DNA of 64,000 nt from Shewanella intestini. GTDB taxonomy: Bacteria > Pseudomonadota > Gammaproteobacteria > Enterobacterales > Shewanellaceae. The position numbers and the translations under genes were made by a program. The notes under the pieces are model-generated. The model searched no databases, was not told the origin of the DNA, and worked only from the letters and a program-made list of their open reading frames with translations. The stretch lies in contig NZ_JAAIKR010000014.1 in the NCBI RefSeq assembly GCF_018221465.1, forward strand, positions 1 to 64,000. The letters run 5' to 3'. Positions 55,466 to 64,000 of this stretch are shown piece by piece (within the stretch, counting starts at the first letter, position 1; the number at the start of each line of letters is the position of its first letter).

Positions 55466-56504
55466 ACTTAAATGCAATGTTGCCAGCTATATGGCCGCTT
55501 GCTGGCAATAAAGGTCTTCTAAAAATAAAGAGTTAATAATCAAGCAATCACATTATTTAAGTAATAAGTCGAAACTCTTTCCATTAAATTACATTCAACC
55601 CCATGTTTCCACTTTCTATTTAAAATATATAGCGTGATTAATTATTGTTTTAGGTTTCAATGAATCACTTTTAACTTAATTACTGGCTAGCGTTTAAATT
55701 AACCGCTAATCAGTAACATTTTTGGTTGTTAATTGATCGCGGCATGGTGTAGGAAGTGGCGATAATTAAAATCTGAAATAAAGCATTATTCGCGAATAAA
55801 TGCCCCTATAGAGAATTTAACTCAGCAAATTAAATGAATATTTATTCAATCTACTCACTTTAAAAACTCGTCATGCCTGACATTTTGAGTTTTTACATGC
55901 ATGTCTTATTGAATGGTTAAACGGTCACAAATGGTTACAGTTTGATTTTATTTGGTTTATTTGTTTTATTTTCGTCGAGATATGTTGGTTTTATTCTGAT
56001 TATTCTTGTTAGAGTACAATGTATTTCCCTGTGGAATAAAAATGATTCCTATTTATAAAAATATATTTTTAGTCATAGTTTTTTGTATCATACTGTTTAT
56101 TAAAGATTTATGTGTTTTTTTTATTATATTAAACCCTGCTTTAATAGTTTGTTTATTGAGCATGGCTTAATAAATAAAATCCCCGCTATCAATTGTGATC
56201 TATATCTCAATTTTCGAAATTTAAAATGTATCAAATGTTACAATTGATTGTGCTGTAATTGAATTTAAATATTCTCCATTAGCGAATTAACTTATTGTAA
56301 GTTGATTATTTTGCGCTGAGTAATAAATATAAATCAATTATTTTAACTTATACGAAAATCTCATTAACAAAAAAGACGTTTAATGTTAAATATTTTGGGT
56401 TTGACGAATTAGCCTCGGTTATACAGTATCAATGCAGACGTCCAAATGTATATTTACTTAAAAGACGCGATGAAAATATTTTGAAGCTAGGGAGCTTAAT
56501 CGAA
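55466..56504. other. Long AT-rich leader before the second TonB receptor gene
   Basis: About 1 kb without a gene. At 56194-56209 a CRP-like site reads TGTGA-N6-TCTCA, one mismatch from consensus, about 300 bp before the receptor. AGGGAG precedes the start. No further copy of the xyl operator is clear. Confidence 0.45.
56194..56209. promoter_or_regulatory. Candidate CRP site upstream of TonB receptor
   Basis: TGTGATCTATATCTCA keeps one perfect half-site and a second half-site with one change. It is a plausible carbon-control site for a sugar receptor. Confidence 0.45.
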
Positions 56505-59048
56505 ATGAACCGTAAGACATTATTGGCCACAAGCATTAAAAGCGCATTGATCGCTTCTATTGCGGCAACCACCACTTTATCTATTAATGCCAATGCTGAT
56601 GAATCTGCAAATAATGTAGAACGGATTGCCGTTACTGGCTCACGTATCCAACGTCAAGATATGGAAACAGCATCACCTGTTACCGTTTTAGATGCTGCAG
56701 CCATTAGCGAAGAAGGCTTTACTTCTGTTGATCAGCTTTTGCAAGCACAAACCTCTATGGCAGGTAATGCTATTGGTTCTGCATCAAATAATGGCGCACA
56801 AGGTGTCGCTCAAGTTGATCTACGTGGTATGGGCGCACAACGTACATTAGTGTTACTTAATGGTCGGCGAATGGTTAACTCAGGGGCAGGTGCCGATAGC
56901 GCAGTTGACTTAAATTCAATCCCTGTGGCAATGATTGCGCGCGTAGAAATTCTAAAAGATGGGGCTTCTGCTGTTTATGGTTCTGATGCAATTGCTGGTG
57001 TAGTTAACATCATCACCAAAAAAGATTTCGATGGTCTGCAACTTGATGTGAAAGGCGGTGCCAGTGATAAAGGTGATGGCGAAAATGGTGAGATTAGTGG
57101 TTTATATGGTGTAGACACTGATTCAGGTAACTACACATTTGGTCTAGCATATTCACGTCGTGATGAAGTGATTCAATCTGACCGTGATTGGACGGAGCCT
57201 GGACAAAGCTCATTTATTCCTTCAGGTAGCTTTGGTGGTAAAGTGCAAGATGCCTCTGGCCATTGGGTCGATCGCAACACAAGCTACGATTACACGACAA
57301 CCAGTTATTATCAAACGCCGAGTAAACGCTACAGTGCGTTTGCCAATATGACACAAGATATAGGTGAAGACATGACCTTAACGGGTGATATGATCTACAC
57401 CAAGCGTAAATCCGGTCAACAACTTGCGCCTGAACCAGTCGATCTCATGCTAAATGTCTGTGACCCTAAAAATACCCCATCAGCAGGTTGCATGGATTTA
57501 ACACCAGCAATGGTCGCTGGTGGTATTCAAGCTGATGATACCGGCCGTGTTAATTATCGTCGTCGTATGAGTGATGTTGGTCCGCGCGGTTATTCACAAG
57601 ACACCGATACGTTACGTCTCTCGACAGCGCTTGCAGGTTCAATCGATGTTAATAACGGCATGGATTGGGATATCTCATATACTTATGGCTATAACAAAGC
57701 ACACACGAATGTGGCTAATTCAATCAATGCAACTAAGTTAAGTGCTTCAGTTTATGCCAATACTGATCAGTGGATGAGTGGTCAATCCCTTGATGCTGCC
57801 ACTTTACAAGATGTAAGTTATTACGAACAAGCTGAAGGCGGTAATGAACAGCATACGGTATCAGCGAGTTTAACAGGTGATTTATTTGACGTTAGTGCCG
57901 GTTCTGTTGGATTCTCAATTGGCGCGGAATATCGCCACGATAGTGGCTACCAAACACCTGATCAAGTCGTTATTAATGGCGATAGCTCGTCTGCACAGCA
58001 AGCGCCTACAAAAGGCAGCTACAGCGTAGTCTCTGTGTTTGAAGAAGTGAGCGTGCCATTTACTGAAAAACTAAACGGTGACTTTGCTCTACGTTATGAT
58101 GATTATTCAACATTCGGTCATGCTGCAACGTGGAAAATTGGATTAACGTATGAAGCGACTGATGATTTAATGCTTCGCACCGTCGCGGCAACGGGGTTCC
58201 GTGCTCCTAGTGTAAGTGAACTATATGGCGGTAATACAGGTTCTTATGAATACTTATCAGACCCTGCAGGCGTTGCCAAAGATCCACAGATTCTTGATAA
58301 CTGGACTTCAGATGAACATCTTCAACCTGAAAAATCTGAGTCATACACGGCTGGTTTAGTTTATTCACCAAGCTTTGTTGACGGTTTATCCTTAACGCTT
58401 GATTACTGGCGCTTTAAAGTCGAAGATTCTATTTCAAGAATCGACACCCAAGACTATATGAATCGTTGTTATGCAGGTGATACTGGTGCATGTGACACGA
58501 TTAACATCACTGCTGATAATGCACAAAAGGGGGATTGGACTGGTTTGACTAACCAATTAACCAATGTTGGTGCTGAAGACACGTCAGGCTTAGATTTCAA
58601 CCTAAACTATCACTTTGAAGCGTTTAATTTAGATTGGAAAGTGAATAACGATACCACTTACTTAATTGAGCACGAAACTGATAATACTGATTATGCTGGT
58701 ACTATTGATGGCAACTTTGGTGCGTACGCTCGCGTTCGTAACAACTTTAAAGTCCAAGCTGGCGCAGGCGATTGGACTGTTGCTTATACAAACCGTTTAA
58801 TTGGTGCGATGAACGAACCCGCTGCAGTTGATTATGTTGGCTATAACAATTCAACAAGCGCAGCGTTATACCATAACGTAGTTGGAACATACGATTTAAC
58901 TGACGCAATGACGTTGACTTTAGGTGTTAAAAACTTCACGGATAAAACACCTGAACGCGTAGTCAGTGGCTCTGATGGTGGTACATCACCAGATATCTTT
59001 GACCCAGTGGGTCGTCAATACTATGCCGGTTTCTCAATGAAACTGTAA
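56505..59048 (+). CDS. TonB-dependent receptor near the xylose module (847 aa)
   Basis: Start at ATG 56505 (MNRKTLLATSIKSALI), after GGGAG. The signal peptide ends near NANA (about residue 33). The plug has RIAVTGSRIQRQDMETASP, QVDLRGMGAQRTLVLLNGRR and GASAVYGSDAIAGVVNIITKK. The barrel ends YYAGFSMKL. No STN domain. Its place behind the xylose regulator suggests uptake of xylose-containing oligosaccharides, but no direct evidence for that is seen. Confidence 0.9.
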   Translation: MNRKTLLATSIKSALIASIAATTTLSINANADESANNVERIAVTGSRIQRQDMETASPVTVLDAAAISEEGFTSVDQLLQAQTSMAGNAIGSASNNGAQGVAQVDLRGMGAQRTLVLLNGRRMVNSGAGADSAVDLNSIPVAMIARVEILKDGASAVYGSDAIAGVVNIITKKDFDGLQLDVKGGASDKGDGENGEISGLYGVDTDSGNYTFGLAYSRRDEVIQSDRDWTEPGQSSFIPSGSFGGKVQDASGHWVDRNTSYDYTTTSYYQTPSKRYSAFANMTQDIGEDMTLTGDMIYTKRKSGQQLAPEPVDLMLNVCDPKNTPSAGCMDLTPAMVAGGIQADDTGRVNYRRRMSDVGPRGYSQDTDTLRLSTALAGSIDVNNGMDWDISYTYGYNKAHTNVANSINATKLSASVYANTDQWMSGQSLDAATLQDVSYYEQAEGGNEQHTVSASLTGDLFDVSAGSVGFSIGAEYRHDSGYQTPDQVVINGDSSSAQQAPTKGSYSVVSVFEEVSVPFTEKLNGDFALRYDDYSTFGHAATWKIGLTYEATDDLMLRTVAATGFRAPSVSELYGGNTGSYEYLSDPAGVAKDPQILDNWTSDEHLQPEKSESYTAGLVYSPSFVDGLSLTLDYWRFKVEDSISRIDTQDYMNRCYAGDTGACDTINITADNAQKGDWTGLTNQLTNVGAEDTSGLDFNLNYHFEAFNLDWKVNNDTTYLIEHETDNTDYAGTIDGNFGAYARVRNNFKVQAGAGDWTVAYTNRLIGAMNEPAAVDYVGYNNSTSAALYHNVVGTYDLTDAMTLTLGVKNFTDKTPERVVSGSDGGTSPDIFDPVGRQYYAGFSMKL

Positions 59049-59064
59049 GTTGATTTAAGCCCTA

Positions 59065-59092
59065 TAAAAAGCCAGCATTTGCTGGCTTTTTT
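59065..59092. terminator. Bidirectional terminator between the TonB receptor gene and gloA
   Basis: AAAAGCCAGC, a 4-base loop and GCTGGCTTTT, with runs on both sides, serving the convergent genes. Confidence 0.9.
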
Positions 59093-59133
59093 GTCGGTAT
59101 AACTTTTGGGTAAAATGTAAATAAGCGCCTAAA

Positions 59134-59544
59134 TTAACCCAGCGCATCCATTGCCGCACTTTGTTGAATCAATTCAATCTTATAACCATCAGGGTCTTCA
59201 ACAAACGCAATTTCTGAGGTGCCACCAGCAACAGGACCGGGTTCACGCACAACCTTACCACCCGCGTTGGCAATTGCTTTACAGCTCATATAAATGTCAT
59301 CGACACCAATGGCAATATGACCAAATGCATTGCCATGTTCATAACTTTCAGTACCCCAGTTATAGGTTAATTCAATGACAGCTTGCCCTGTTGATTCTTC
59401 ACCAAAACCAACAAATGCCAAGGTGTATTGATAATCAGGGTTTTCAGATTTGCGTAATAACGTCATACCAAGTACGTCAGTATAAAAAGCAATGCTTTTT
59501 TCAAGATTTCCAACGCGGATCATAGTGTGCAGTAGTTGTGACAT
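59134..59544 (-). CDS. gloA: Lactoylglutathione lyase (glyoxalase I)
   Basis: 136 residues: [66 protein letters not shown]. The metal ligands H, E, H and E are present. It converts the methylglyoxal-glutathione adduct to S-lactoylglutathione. Confidence 0.95.
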   Translation of the reverse strand: MSQLLHTMIRVGNLEKSIAFYTDVLGMTLLRKSENPDYQYTLAFVGFGEESTGQAVIELTYNWGTESYEHGNAFGHIAIGVDDIYMSCKAIANAGGKVVREPGPVAGGTSEIAFVEDPDGYKIELIQQSAAMDALG

Positions 59545-59707
59545 AGTAGGCTTCTTTATTAGTTAATTAATGCTGTTGGTTTTAAAGGAGTAGGTTGGCT
59601 GTTGTTTATAATAAAAACCATGTTTAAGTTCACATTTATTCCCACTAAAGATAGGAATATAGGTTCGAATGGTTATTATTTAACAATATTAAATGGAGAC
59701 AATAAAA

Positions 59708-59791
59708 ATGACAACCGAACTAAAAATGGCTCTAGGCATTACTGTCGCAATTGCACTGTTTTTTAGCATATTCTTTGTATCAATGTTTTAA
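59708..59791 (+). CDS. YnhF-like small membrane protein (27 aa)
   Basis: MTTELKMALGITVAIALFFS followed by seven more residues. The start resembles E. coli YnhF (MSTDLKFSLVTT...), and a single hydrophobic helix covers residues 8-26. GGAG lies 9 bp upstream and a terminator 35 bp downstream, so it is a compact transcription unit. The family call rests on short similarity. Confidence 0.6.
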   Translation: MTTELKMALGITVAIALFFSIFFVSMF

Positions 59792-59826
59792 ATCTAACAA
59801 CTGAATCTTTTAGGATTCAAAATTAT

Positions 59827-59853
59827 AAAAAGCCGCCATTGCGGCTTTTTTTA
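59827..59853 (+). terminator. Intrinsic terminator after the YnhF-like gene
   Basis: AAAAAGCCGC, a 4-base loop, GCGGCTTTTT and further T. Confidence 0.9.
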
Positions 59854-60199
59854 TGGCATAAATTTGGCCAAGGAAAATGCATCTGCAAGGGATGCTTTAT
59901 CTTTAAACTCACATCGTGCCTCAATCAACTCCCTACCACTGTGTGATTTCCTTGCTAAGCAGGTATAACGGCCGTGGAGAATAAATCAGTGATGTGCATC
60001 TACGTTATACTCAGTCAGCGCAACACCTTCAGTCATTTGCATTATCGCTATCTACTGTCCTAGCAAAAAAACAAAATGTATGTTGTTTGTGAAAATAATG
60101 TAAAAAAATTGCATTTAAAGCTTCGGTATTTCTATTTGAAGTTGTTATGATGGATTAAGTTCGATTTTTAGCTCTAAAATAGACCTAGTAGGCGACAAT
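59854..60199. other. Gene-free stretch before the sigma-factor gene
   Basis: No gene is seen. It should hold the promoter of the fecI-like gene. No iron-box or other clear operator was recognised. Confidence 0.45.
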
Positions 60200-60787
60200 A
60201 TGACTCAAGATTCACGGAAGAAGCTCTCTGTGGTTACCCGCGCATTTATTGAAAACAGCACCTTTATCAAACATTTTCTTAGACGATTTTTACACTCTCA
60301 ACAAGATATTGAAGATGTTGCACAGCAAGCCTACCTTAAGGCTTACTGTGCAGAACAAGTAAAAGCTATCGAGCATCCTAAATCTTATCTTTTTACCATC
60401 GCCAAAAATATCGCAGTTAATGAGCTAACCAAGAAATCAAATAAAATCACTGAATACCTTGAAGAATGCGATGACTCCGTCTCCATGGCGTCAAGCACAA
60501 CTGTGGAGAGCGAAGTTGAAGCTGAGCAATCGTTAGGGATTTATTGTGATGCAGTCGCTGCACTTCCGCAAACATGCCGTAGAGTATTTTTACTTCGTAG
60601 AGTACATGGTTTAAAACAACGTGAAATAGCTGAGGTGTTGGGTGTATCGCTGCGAAACGTAGAAATGCATTTGCAAAAAGGGACGTTAAAATGTCGGGAG
60701 TTTGTTAGAAATAAGCAAAAAATTGAGGGACTAACCAATGATGATTGGCAAAATACCCAACGCTCTCAAAAAGGGAGGAAAATATGA
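60200..60787 (+). CDS. FecI-like ECF sigma factor (195 aa)
   Basis: Sigma region 2 is near residues 20-90 (FLRRFLHSQQDIEDVAQQAYLKAY and HPKSYLFTIAKNIAVNEL). Region 4 is near 120-165 (AALPQTCRRVFLLRRVHGLKQREIAEVLGVSLRNVEMHLQKG). It directs RNA polymerase to promoters of the linked receptor when released by the anti-sigma factor. The stop overlaps the next start (ATGA). Confidence 0.92.
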   Translation: MTQDSRKKLSVVTRAFIENSTFIKHFLRRFLHSQQDIEDVAQQAYLKAYCAEQVKAIEHPKSYLFTIAKNIAVNELTKKSNKITEYLEECDDSVSMASSTTVESEVEAEQSLGIYCDAVAALPQTCRRVFLLRRVHGLKQREIAEVLGVSLRNVEMHLQKGTLKCREFVRNKQKIEGLTNDDWQNTQRSQKGRKI

Positions 60788-61920
60788 AAAACATTTTAGC
60801 GTTTCCATCAAAGCATCCCTTTAACAAAGAAGTCATTGAACAAGAGGCTGTCGAATGGTTAGTAAAACTTGATTCCGATATCGAGCCTACTGACGATGAA
60901 TTACAGGCACTCAAGCAGTGGATGAGTCGAAGCCCTGCACATGCCCAAGAAATTAAAAGCCTCAATGTGTTTACCAATAACTTGCTTATTTTAACAGAGC
61001 TTAACATTCCACTTGTTAAACCAGAGCCCAAAGCACCTGTGATAAAACGCACCCTATTATCAGGTCGCTCATGGGGGGTAGCAGCAAGTATGATGGGCTT
61101 CATGTTGATGTTGCAGCAATTGCTGCTTCCGATAGCGTTCTTTGGTGAAGACATCGAAAGTTCGAACGGTTACTACGCTTCAGCGATAGGTAAACATACT
61201 TCTATTCCTTTACAAGATGGCTCAACGGTTGTGTTAAATACCAATAGTCGAATAAAAGTGGATTACACCGAGGGATTTCGCAATATCCATCTCATTCAAG
61301 GTGAAGCACACTTTGAGGTGGCTAAAAATAAACAGCGGCCTTTTAGGGTTTTCGCTGGTAAAGGACGAGTAGAGGCATTAGGCACTGCATTTACAGTTTA
61401 CCTGCGTAAAGAAGACGTAGAAGTATTAGTTACAGAAGGAAAAGTTGAATTAGCTGAACTTAATACAACCGCACAAGTGGCCCAGTCAATAGACGATACC
61501 CGTTCACTTGATGCTCAAAACCAGCAAGACCCTGCACTTTATCTAGCGATTCCAGTCAAGCAATTTGGCATTTTAGAAGCGGGTGAAGGTGCGACTATGT
61601 TTGTTTCTCACCGTAGCGATGTCAAGGCATCTAGAGTTAAAGTTGAAGCCATGGACGATAAAGAACGACAACGTCGAGACAGCTGGCGACAAGGTTTTGT
61701 TGTTTTCACAGGAGATACACTTGATGAAGTTGTTGCGGAAATTAGTCGCTACAGCCCTGTTGAAATTGAAATTATCGACCCAGAATTGAAAAAAATTAGA
61801 ATAGGCGGCCAGTTTAAAATTGGCGATTTGGAAAGTTTGTTCGATACACTTGAATTTAACTTCGGCCTAAATATTACAAGATTAAAAAACAGACGAATAG
61901 AAATTAGTGCCAAGAAATAA
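60784..61920 (+). CDS. FecR-like anti-sigma factor (378 aa)
   Basis: Start at ATG 60784, after GGGAGG, overlapping the sigma gene by 4 bp. The N-terminal DUF4880 segment (EAVEWLVKLDSDIEPTDDE...) would bind the sigma factor. A membrane helix lies at about residues 98-122. The periplasmic FecR domain (QDGSTVVLNTNSRIKVDY, IHLIQGEAHFEVAKNKQRPF, VEALGTAFTVYL) is followed by a C-terminal STN-like segment. It relays the receptor signal to the sigma factor. Confidence 0.9.
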   Translation: MKNILAFPSKHPFNKEVIEQEAVEWLVKLDSDIEPTDDELQALKQWMSRSPAHAQEIKSLNVFTNNLLILTELNIPLVKPEPKAPVIKRTLLSGRSWGVAASMMGFMLMLQQLLLPIAFFGEDIESSNGYYASAIGKHTSIPLQDGSTVVLNTNSRIKVDYTEGFRNIHLIQGEAHFEVAKNKQRPFRVFAGKGRVEALGTAFTVYLRKEDVEVLVTEGKVELAELNTTAQVAQSIDDTRSLDAQNQQDPALYLAIPVKQFGILEAGEGATMFVSHRSDVKASRVKVEAMDDKERQRRDSWRQGFVVFTGDTLDEVVAEISRYSPVEIEIIDPELKKIRIGGQFKIGDLESLFDTLEFNFGLNITRLKNRRIEISAKK

Positions 61921-61922
61921 AA

Positions 61923-61955
61923 GTAGTGTTAACGGTAGTGTTAACGGTAGTGTTA
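61923..61955. repeat. Short tandem repeat, about 2.75 copies of a 12-bp unit
   Basis: GTAGTGTTAACG twice plus GTAGTGTTA, starting 2 bp after the fecR-like stop. Confidence 0.8.
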
Positions 61956-62151
61956 ATTAATGCAGGTAAAAATGTCGACGTTTAAATTTTGAAGCCTTAG
62001 ATTCATTTGGTCTTAAGTCTTTTGAATGTAGTTTAGCTATTTCAATAAAAAAAATTAAATCTTTGCTTCGGTATTTAGTCTCTCATTTGTCCCAATAGTG
62101 ACGAGATCGCAATCAAGCATAATTTATAATAAATGGTAGCGGGTATTTCGT

Positions 62152-64000
62152 ATGCAAAGTAGAAGTAAGGGATGGCATAAAAAACTGGGCGTTTGGGCAC
62201 TGTTTATTTGGACACTGTGCGTACCGATGTATGTTCAAAGCCAAACAAACGTAAGTAATAATATAAACGTTCAGCTGTATTTTGTGAATATCCCTCAAGC
62301 TAATGCTGCTCAAGCACTCAATTTGTTAGCTAAGCAAACAGAAGCATTACTTATCTTTCCATACGATATTGCTGAATCCAGAACGGCCAAAGCCGTTAGT
62401 GGTAACTATTCCATCAAGGAAGCGCTAGATCTTTTATTAAATGATTCTGGACTAATTGCGGAGATCTCTGATAGGGGCGTTATTCGGGTTAGTATCGAGA
62501 ATAACGTTGAAATATCTAATAAAAAGAGAAACAACGTGAAAACACAAAAGACGATATTAGCTACTTTATTCGCTGCATTATTTACAACTACCTCAACCGT
62601 CAATGCTGAAGAAAGTGACGCAAAAGAAGAAACGGTTGAAAAAATTGAAGTAACCGGCTCCCGATTAACAAGAAGCACATTTGATGCACCAAGCCCAACG
62701 ACGACTGTTGATGCTGAAACAATTCAAATGACTGGAGCACTCAATATTAACGACCTTTTATCTTCAATGCCTCAGTTTTCACAAGGCTTTGACTCGACAA
62801 CAGGTAACTACTCATTTGGTAATTCAGGTCTTAATGCCCCTAACCTTCGCGATTTAGGTGTAACAAGAACATTAAACTTAGTTAATGGTAAACGCCCAAC
62901 ACCAATGACCACTGACGATAACATTATGATCACCGATATCGGTGTCATTCCATCTGAGCTTATTGAACGTGTAGAAATAATGACCGGTGGCGGCTCTGCC
63001 GTTTACGGCTCAGATGCTATTGCAGGTGTTGTTAATTTTATTTTGAAAAAAGACTACGAAGGGACATCATTTCGCACACAAGCCGGCACGACCGAAGCAG
63101 GAGGTGGTGAGACGCAATCTTTTACATTGACGCACGGTTTTAATTTTGATGATAAACGCGGTAACATCAGCGGTTCAGTTGATTTTTTCAACCAAGAAGC
63201 ACTGCCTTATTCAGAACGACCTGGTGCAGCGAACCATACACGTTACATTAAAAACCCTGAAGACACGGGGCCCGATGATGGCATTTTCGACAATATTATT
63301 GGCCATGATTTAGGCTATGCCTATTGGAGTTCAGATAACAGAACATTACCGATACTTGATTATAATACAGGCAATTATTATCAAGTAGATGAGCAGGGCA
63401 ATACGGTATTAAGTACACCCGCTGATCAAGTCGACGCAGGGTGGATCACTAAAGATGGCAGCGGCTATGATCCGCATAGCTACAATTTAGCGGTAAGCCC
63501 ATATAAAAGAATGAATGCATACGCTCAATTAAACTATGAATTTGACGATATCAGCTTGTCGGCTGATGTTATGTTTTCAAAGTCTGAATCTGAAGATAAA
63601 GTCGATCCAGCATATTCAAGTGCTTGGACTCAACTTAGTTACTTAGAGTGGTATGGCATTGATGTACCACAATCCGTTTCTGATCAATTTGGCGCAAATG
63701 ACTGGCTTTTCATTCAACCTACATTTTACACCGCTGGTGCTCGCGGTCACTCTACTGACAGAACGTTTTTTGCCACCAGCTTAACGCTTGAAGGTTCCAT
63801 TAATCACAATTGGAGCTGGGATGTTTACGTATCAACGGGTTTGACTAAAAGTGATTTAGAAGTCACCAATTACGTTAGAACTGACCGCTACGATGCAAAC
63901 TCATTTAGTGCAATAGGCGAATGTCAAGATACTGGTACTTGTCCAGCGTACAATCCTTTTGGACCGGCCTCACAAGATTTTCTAGATTATATTTTGTCGG
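62152..64000 (+). CDS. STN-domain TonB-dependent receptor with internal signal-like segment (runs off window)
   Basis: 616 codons are open from ATG 62152 to the window edge. Residues 1 to about 31 are a signal peptide (LGVWALFIWTLCVPMYVQSQ). Residues about 40-118 form an STN domain (FVNIPQANAAQALNLLAKQ, SGNYSIKEALDLLL), which contacts FecR. Residues about 129-153 again look like a signal peptide (VKTQKTILATLFAALF..., ending VNA). A plug follows (KIEVTGSRLTRSTFDAPSP, GSAVYGSDAIAGVVNFILKK). Position and STN domain make it the receptor of the adjacent sigma/anti-sigma pair. Substrate unknown. Confidence 0.88.
   Translation, partial: MQSRSKGWHKKLGVWALFIWTLCVPMYVQSQTNVSNNINVQLYFVNIPQANAAQALNLLAKQTEALLIFPYDIAESRTAKAVSGNYSIKEALDLLLNDSGLIAEISDRGVIRVSIENNVEISNKKRNNVKTQKTILATLFAALFTTTSTVNAEESDAKEETVEKIEVTGSRLTRSTFDAPSPTTTVDAETIQMTGALNINDLLSSMPQFSQGFDSTTGNYSFGNSGLNAPNLRDLGVTRTLNLVNGKRPTPMTTDDNIMITDIGVIPSELIERVEIMTGGGSAVYGSDAIAGVVNFILKKDYEGTSFRTQAGTTEAGGGETQSFTLTHGFNFDDKRGNISGSVDFFNQEALPYSERPGAANHTRYIKNPEDTGPDDGIFDNIIGHDLGYAYWSSDNRTLPILDYNTGNYYQVDEQGNTVLSTPADQVDAGWITKDGSGYDPHSYNLAVSPYKRMNAYAQLNYEFDDISLSADVMFSKSESEDKVDPAYSSAWTQLSYLEWYGIDVPQSVSDQFGANDWLFIQPTFYTAGARGHSTDRTFFATSLTLEGSINHNWSWDVYVSTGLTKSDLEVTNYVRTDRYDANSFSAIGECQDTGTCPAYNPFGPASQDFLDYILS

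Overview
The window looks like about 64 kb of chromosome from a marine gammaproteobacterium, most probably a Shewanella. The grounds are the order suhB-trmJ-cysE-iscRSUA-hscBA-fdx-ndk, the yejK/yejLM block, the apt-dnaX-ybaB block, a phoPQ-like pair, many TonB-dependent receptors, several cyclic-di-GMP proteins and fairly AT-rich DNA. The genus is inferred from remembered gene order and protein character; no search was run.

Left end (1-5.1 kb) is accessory DNA. A truncated IS110-family transposase abuts a run of four integron gene cassettes. Each cassette's first bases are the exact complement of the start of its own attC, which fixes the boundaries. No integrase is visible. Next come a VF530-family protein, an overlapping ParA/ribbon-helix-helix pair, a PilZ protein and a PsiE-like membrane protein.

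Core block 1 (5.1-15.5 kb): suhB, trmJ and cysE lead into the iron-sulfur cluster operon iscRSUA-hscBA-fdx, with a clear IscR-type operator upstream. A TetR regulator and ndk follow. From here on, short perfect tandem repeats (5-10 bp units) recur just after genes or terminators.

Middle (15.5-31 kb): a TonB-dependent receptor, a DksA/TraR zinc-finger protein and dusC precede a metallophore/bufferin-type RiPP locus. That locus has a secreted precursor with ten EGKCG motifs, a DUF692 (MNIO) enzyme and a DUF2063 partner. Next are a 39-residue membrane protein under a perfect CRP-like palindrome, ybaN, apt, an unusually long dnaX with a possible programmed frameshift site, ybaB, tRNA-Pro(GGG) and a CSS-EAL phosphodiesterase.

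Right-centre (31-50.8 kb): yejM-yejL diverge from yejK. Then come corA, an HD-GYP protein, a 2OG-Fe(II) oxygenase, phoP-phoQ, a LysE/RhtB exporter, a dicarboxylate/amino-acid symporter, an Ig-like surface lipoprotein, a UDG-superfamily protein, galE, a trmK-like methyltransferase, a second VF530 protein and a secreted SMP-30-like protein.

Right end (51-64 kb): a xylose module (xylB-xylA, a LacI-family regulator and two matching operators between them) is followed by a second TonB receptor, gloA and a YnhF-like small protein. The window closes with a FecI-FecR-receptor surface-signalling cassette. Its receptor has an N-terminal STN domain, an unusual second signal-peptide-like segment inside it, and runs off the window.
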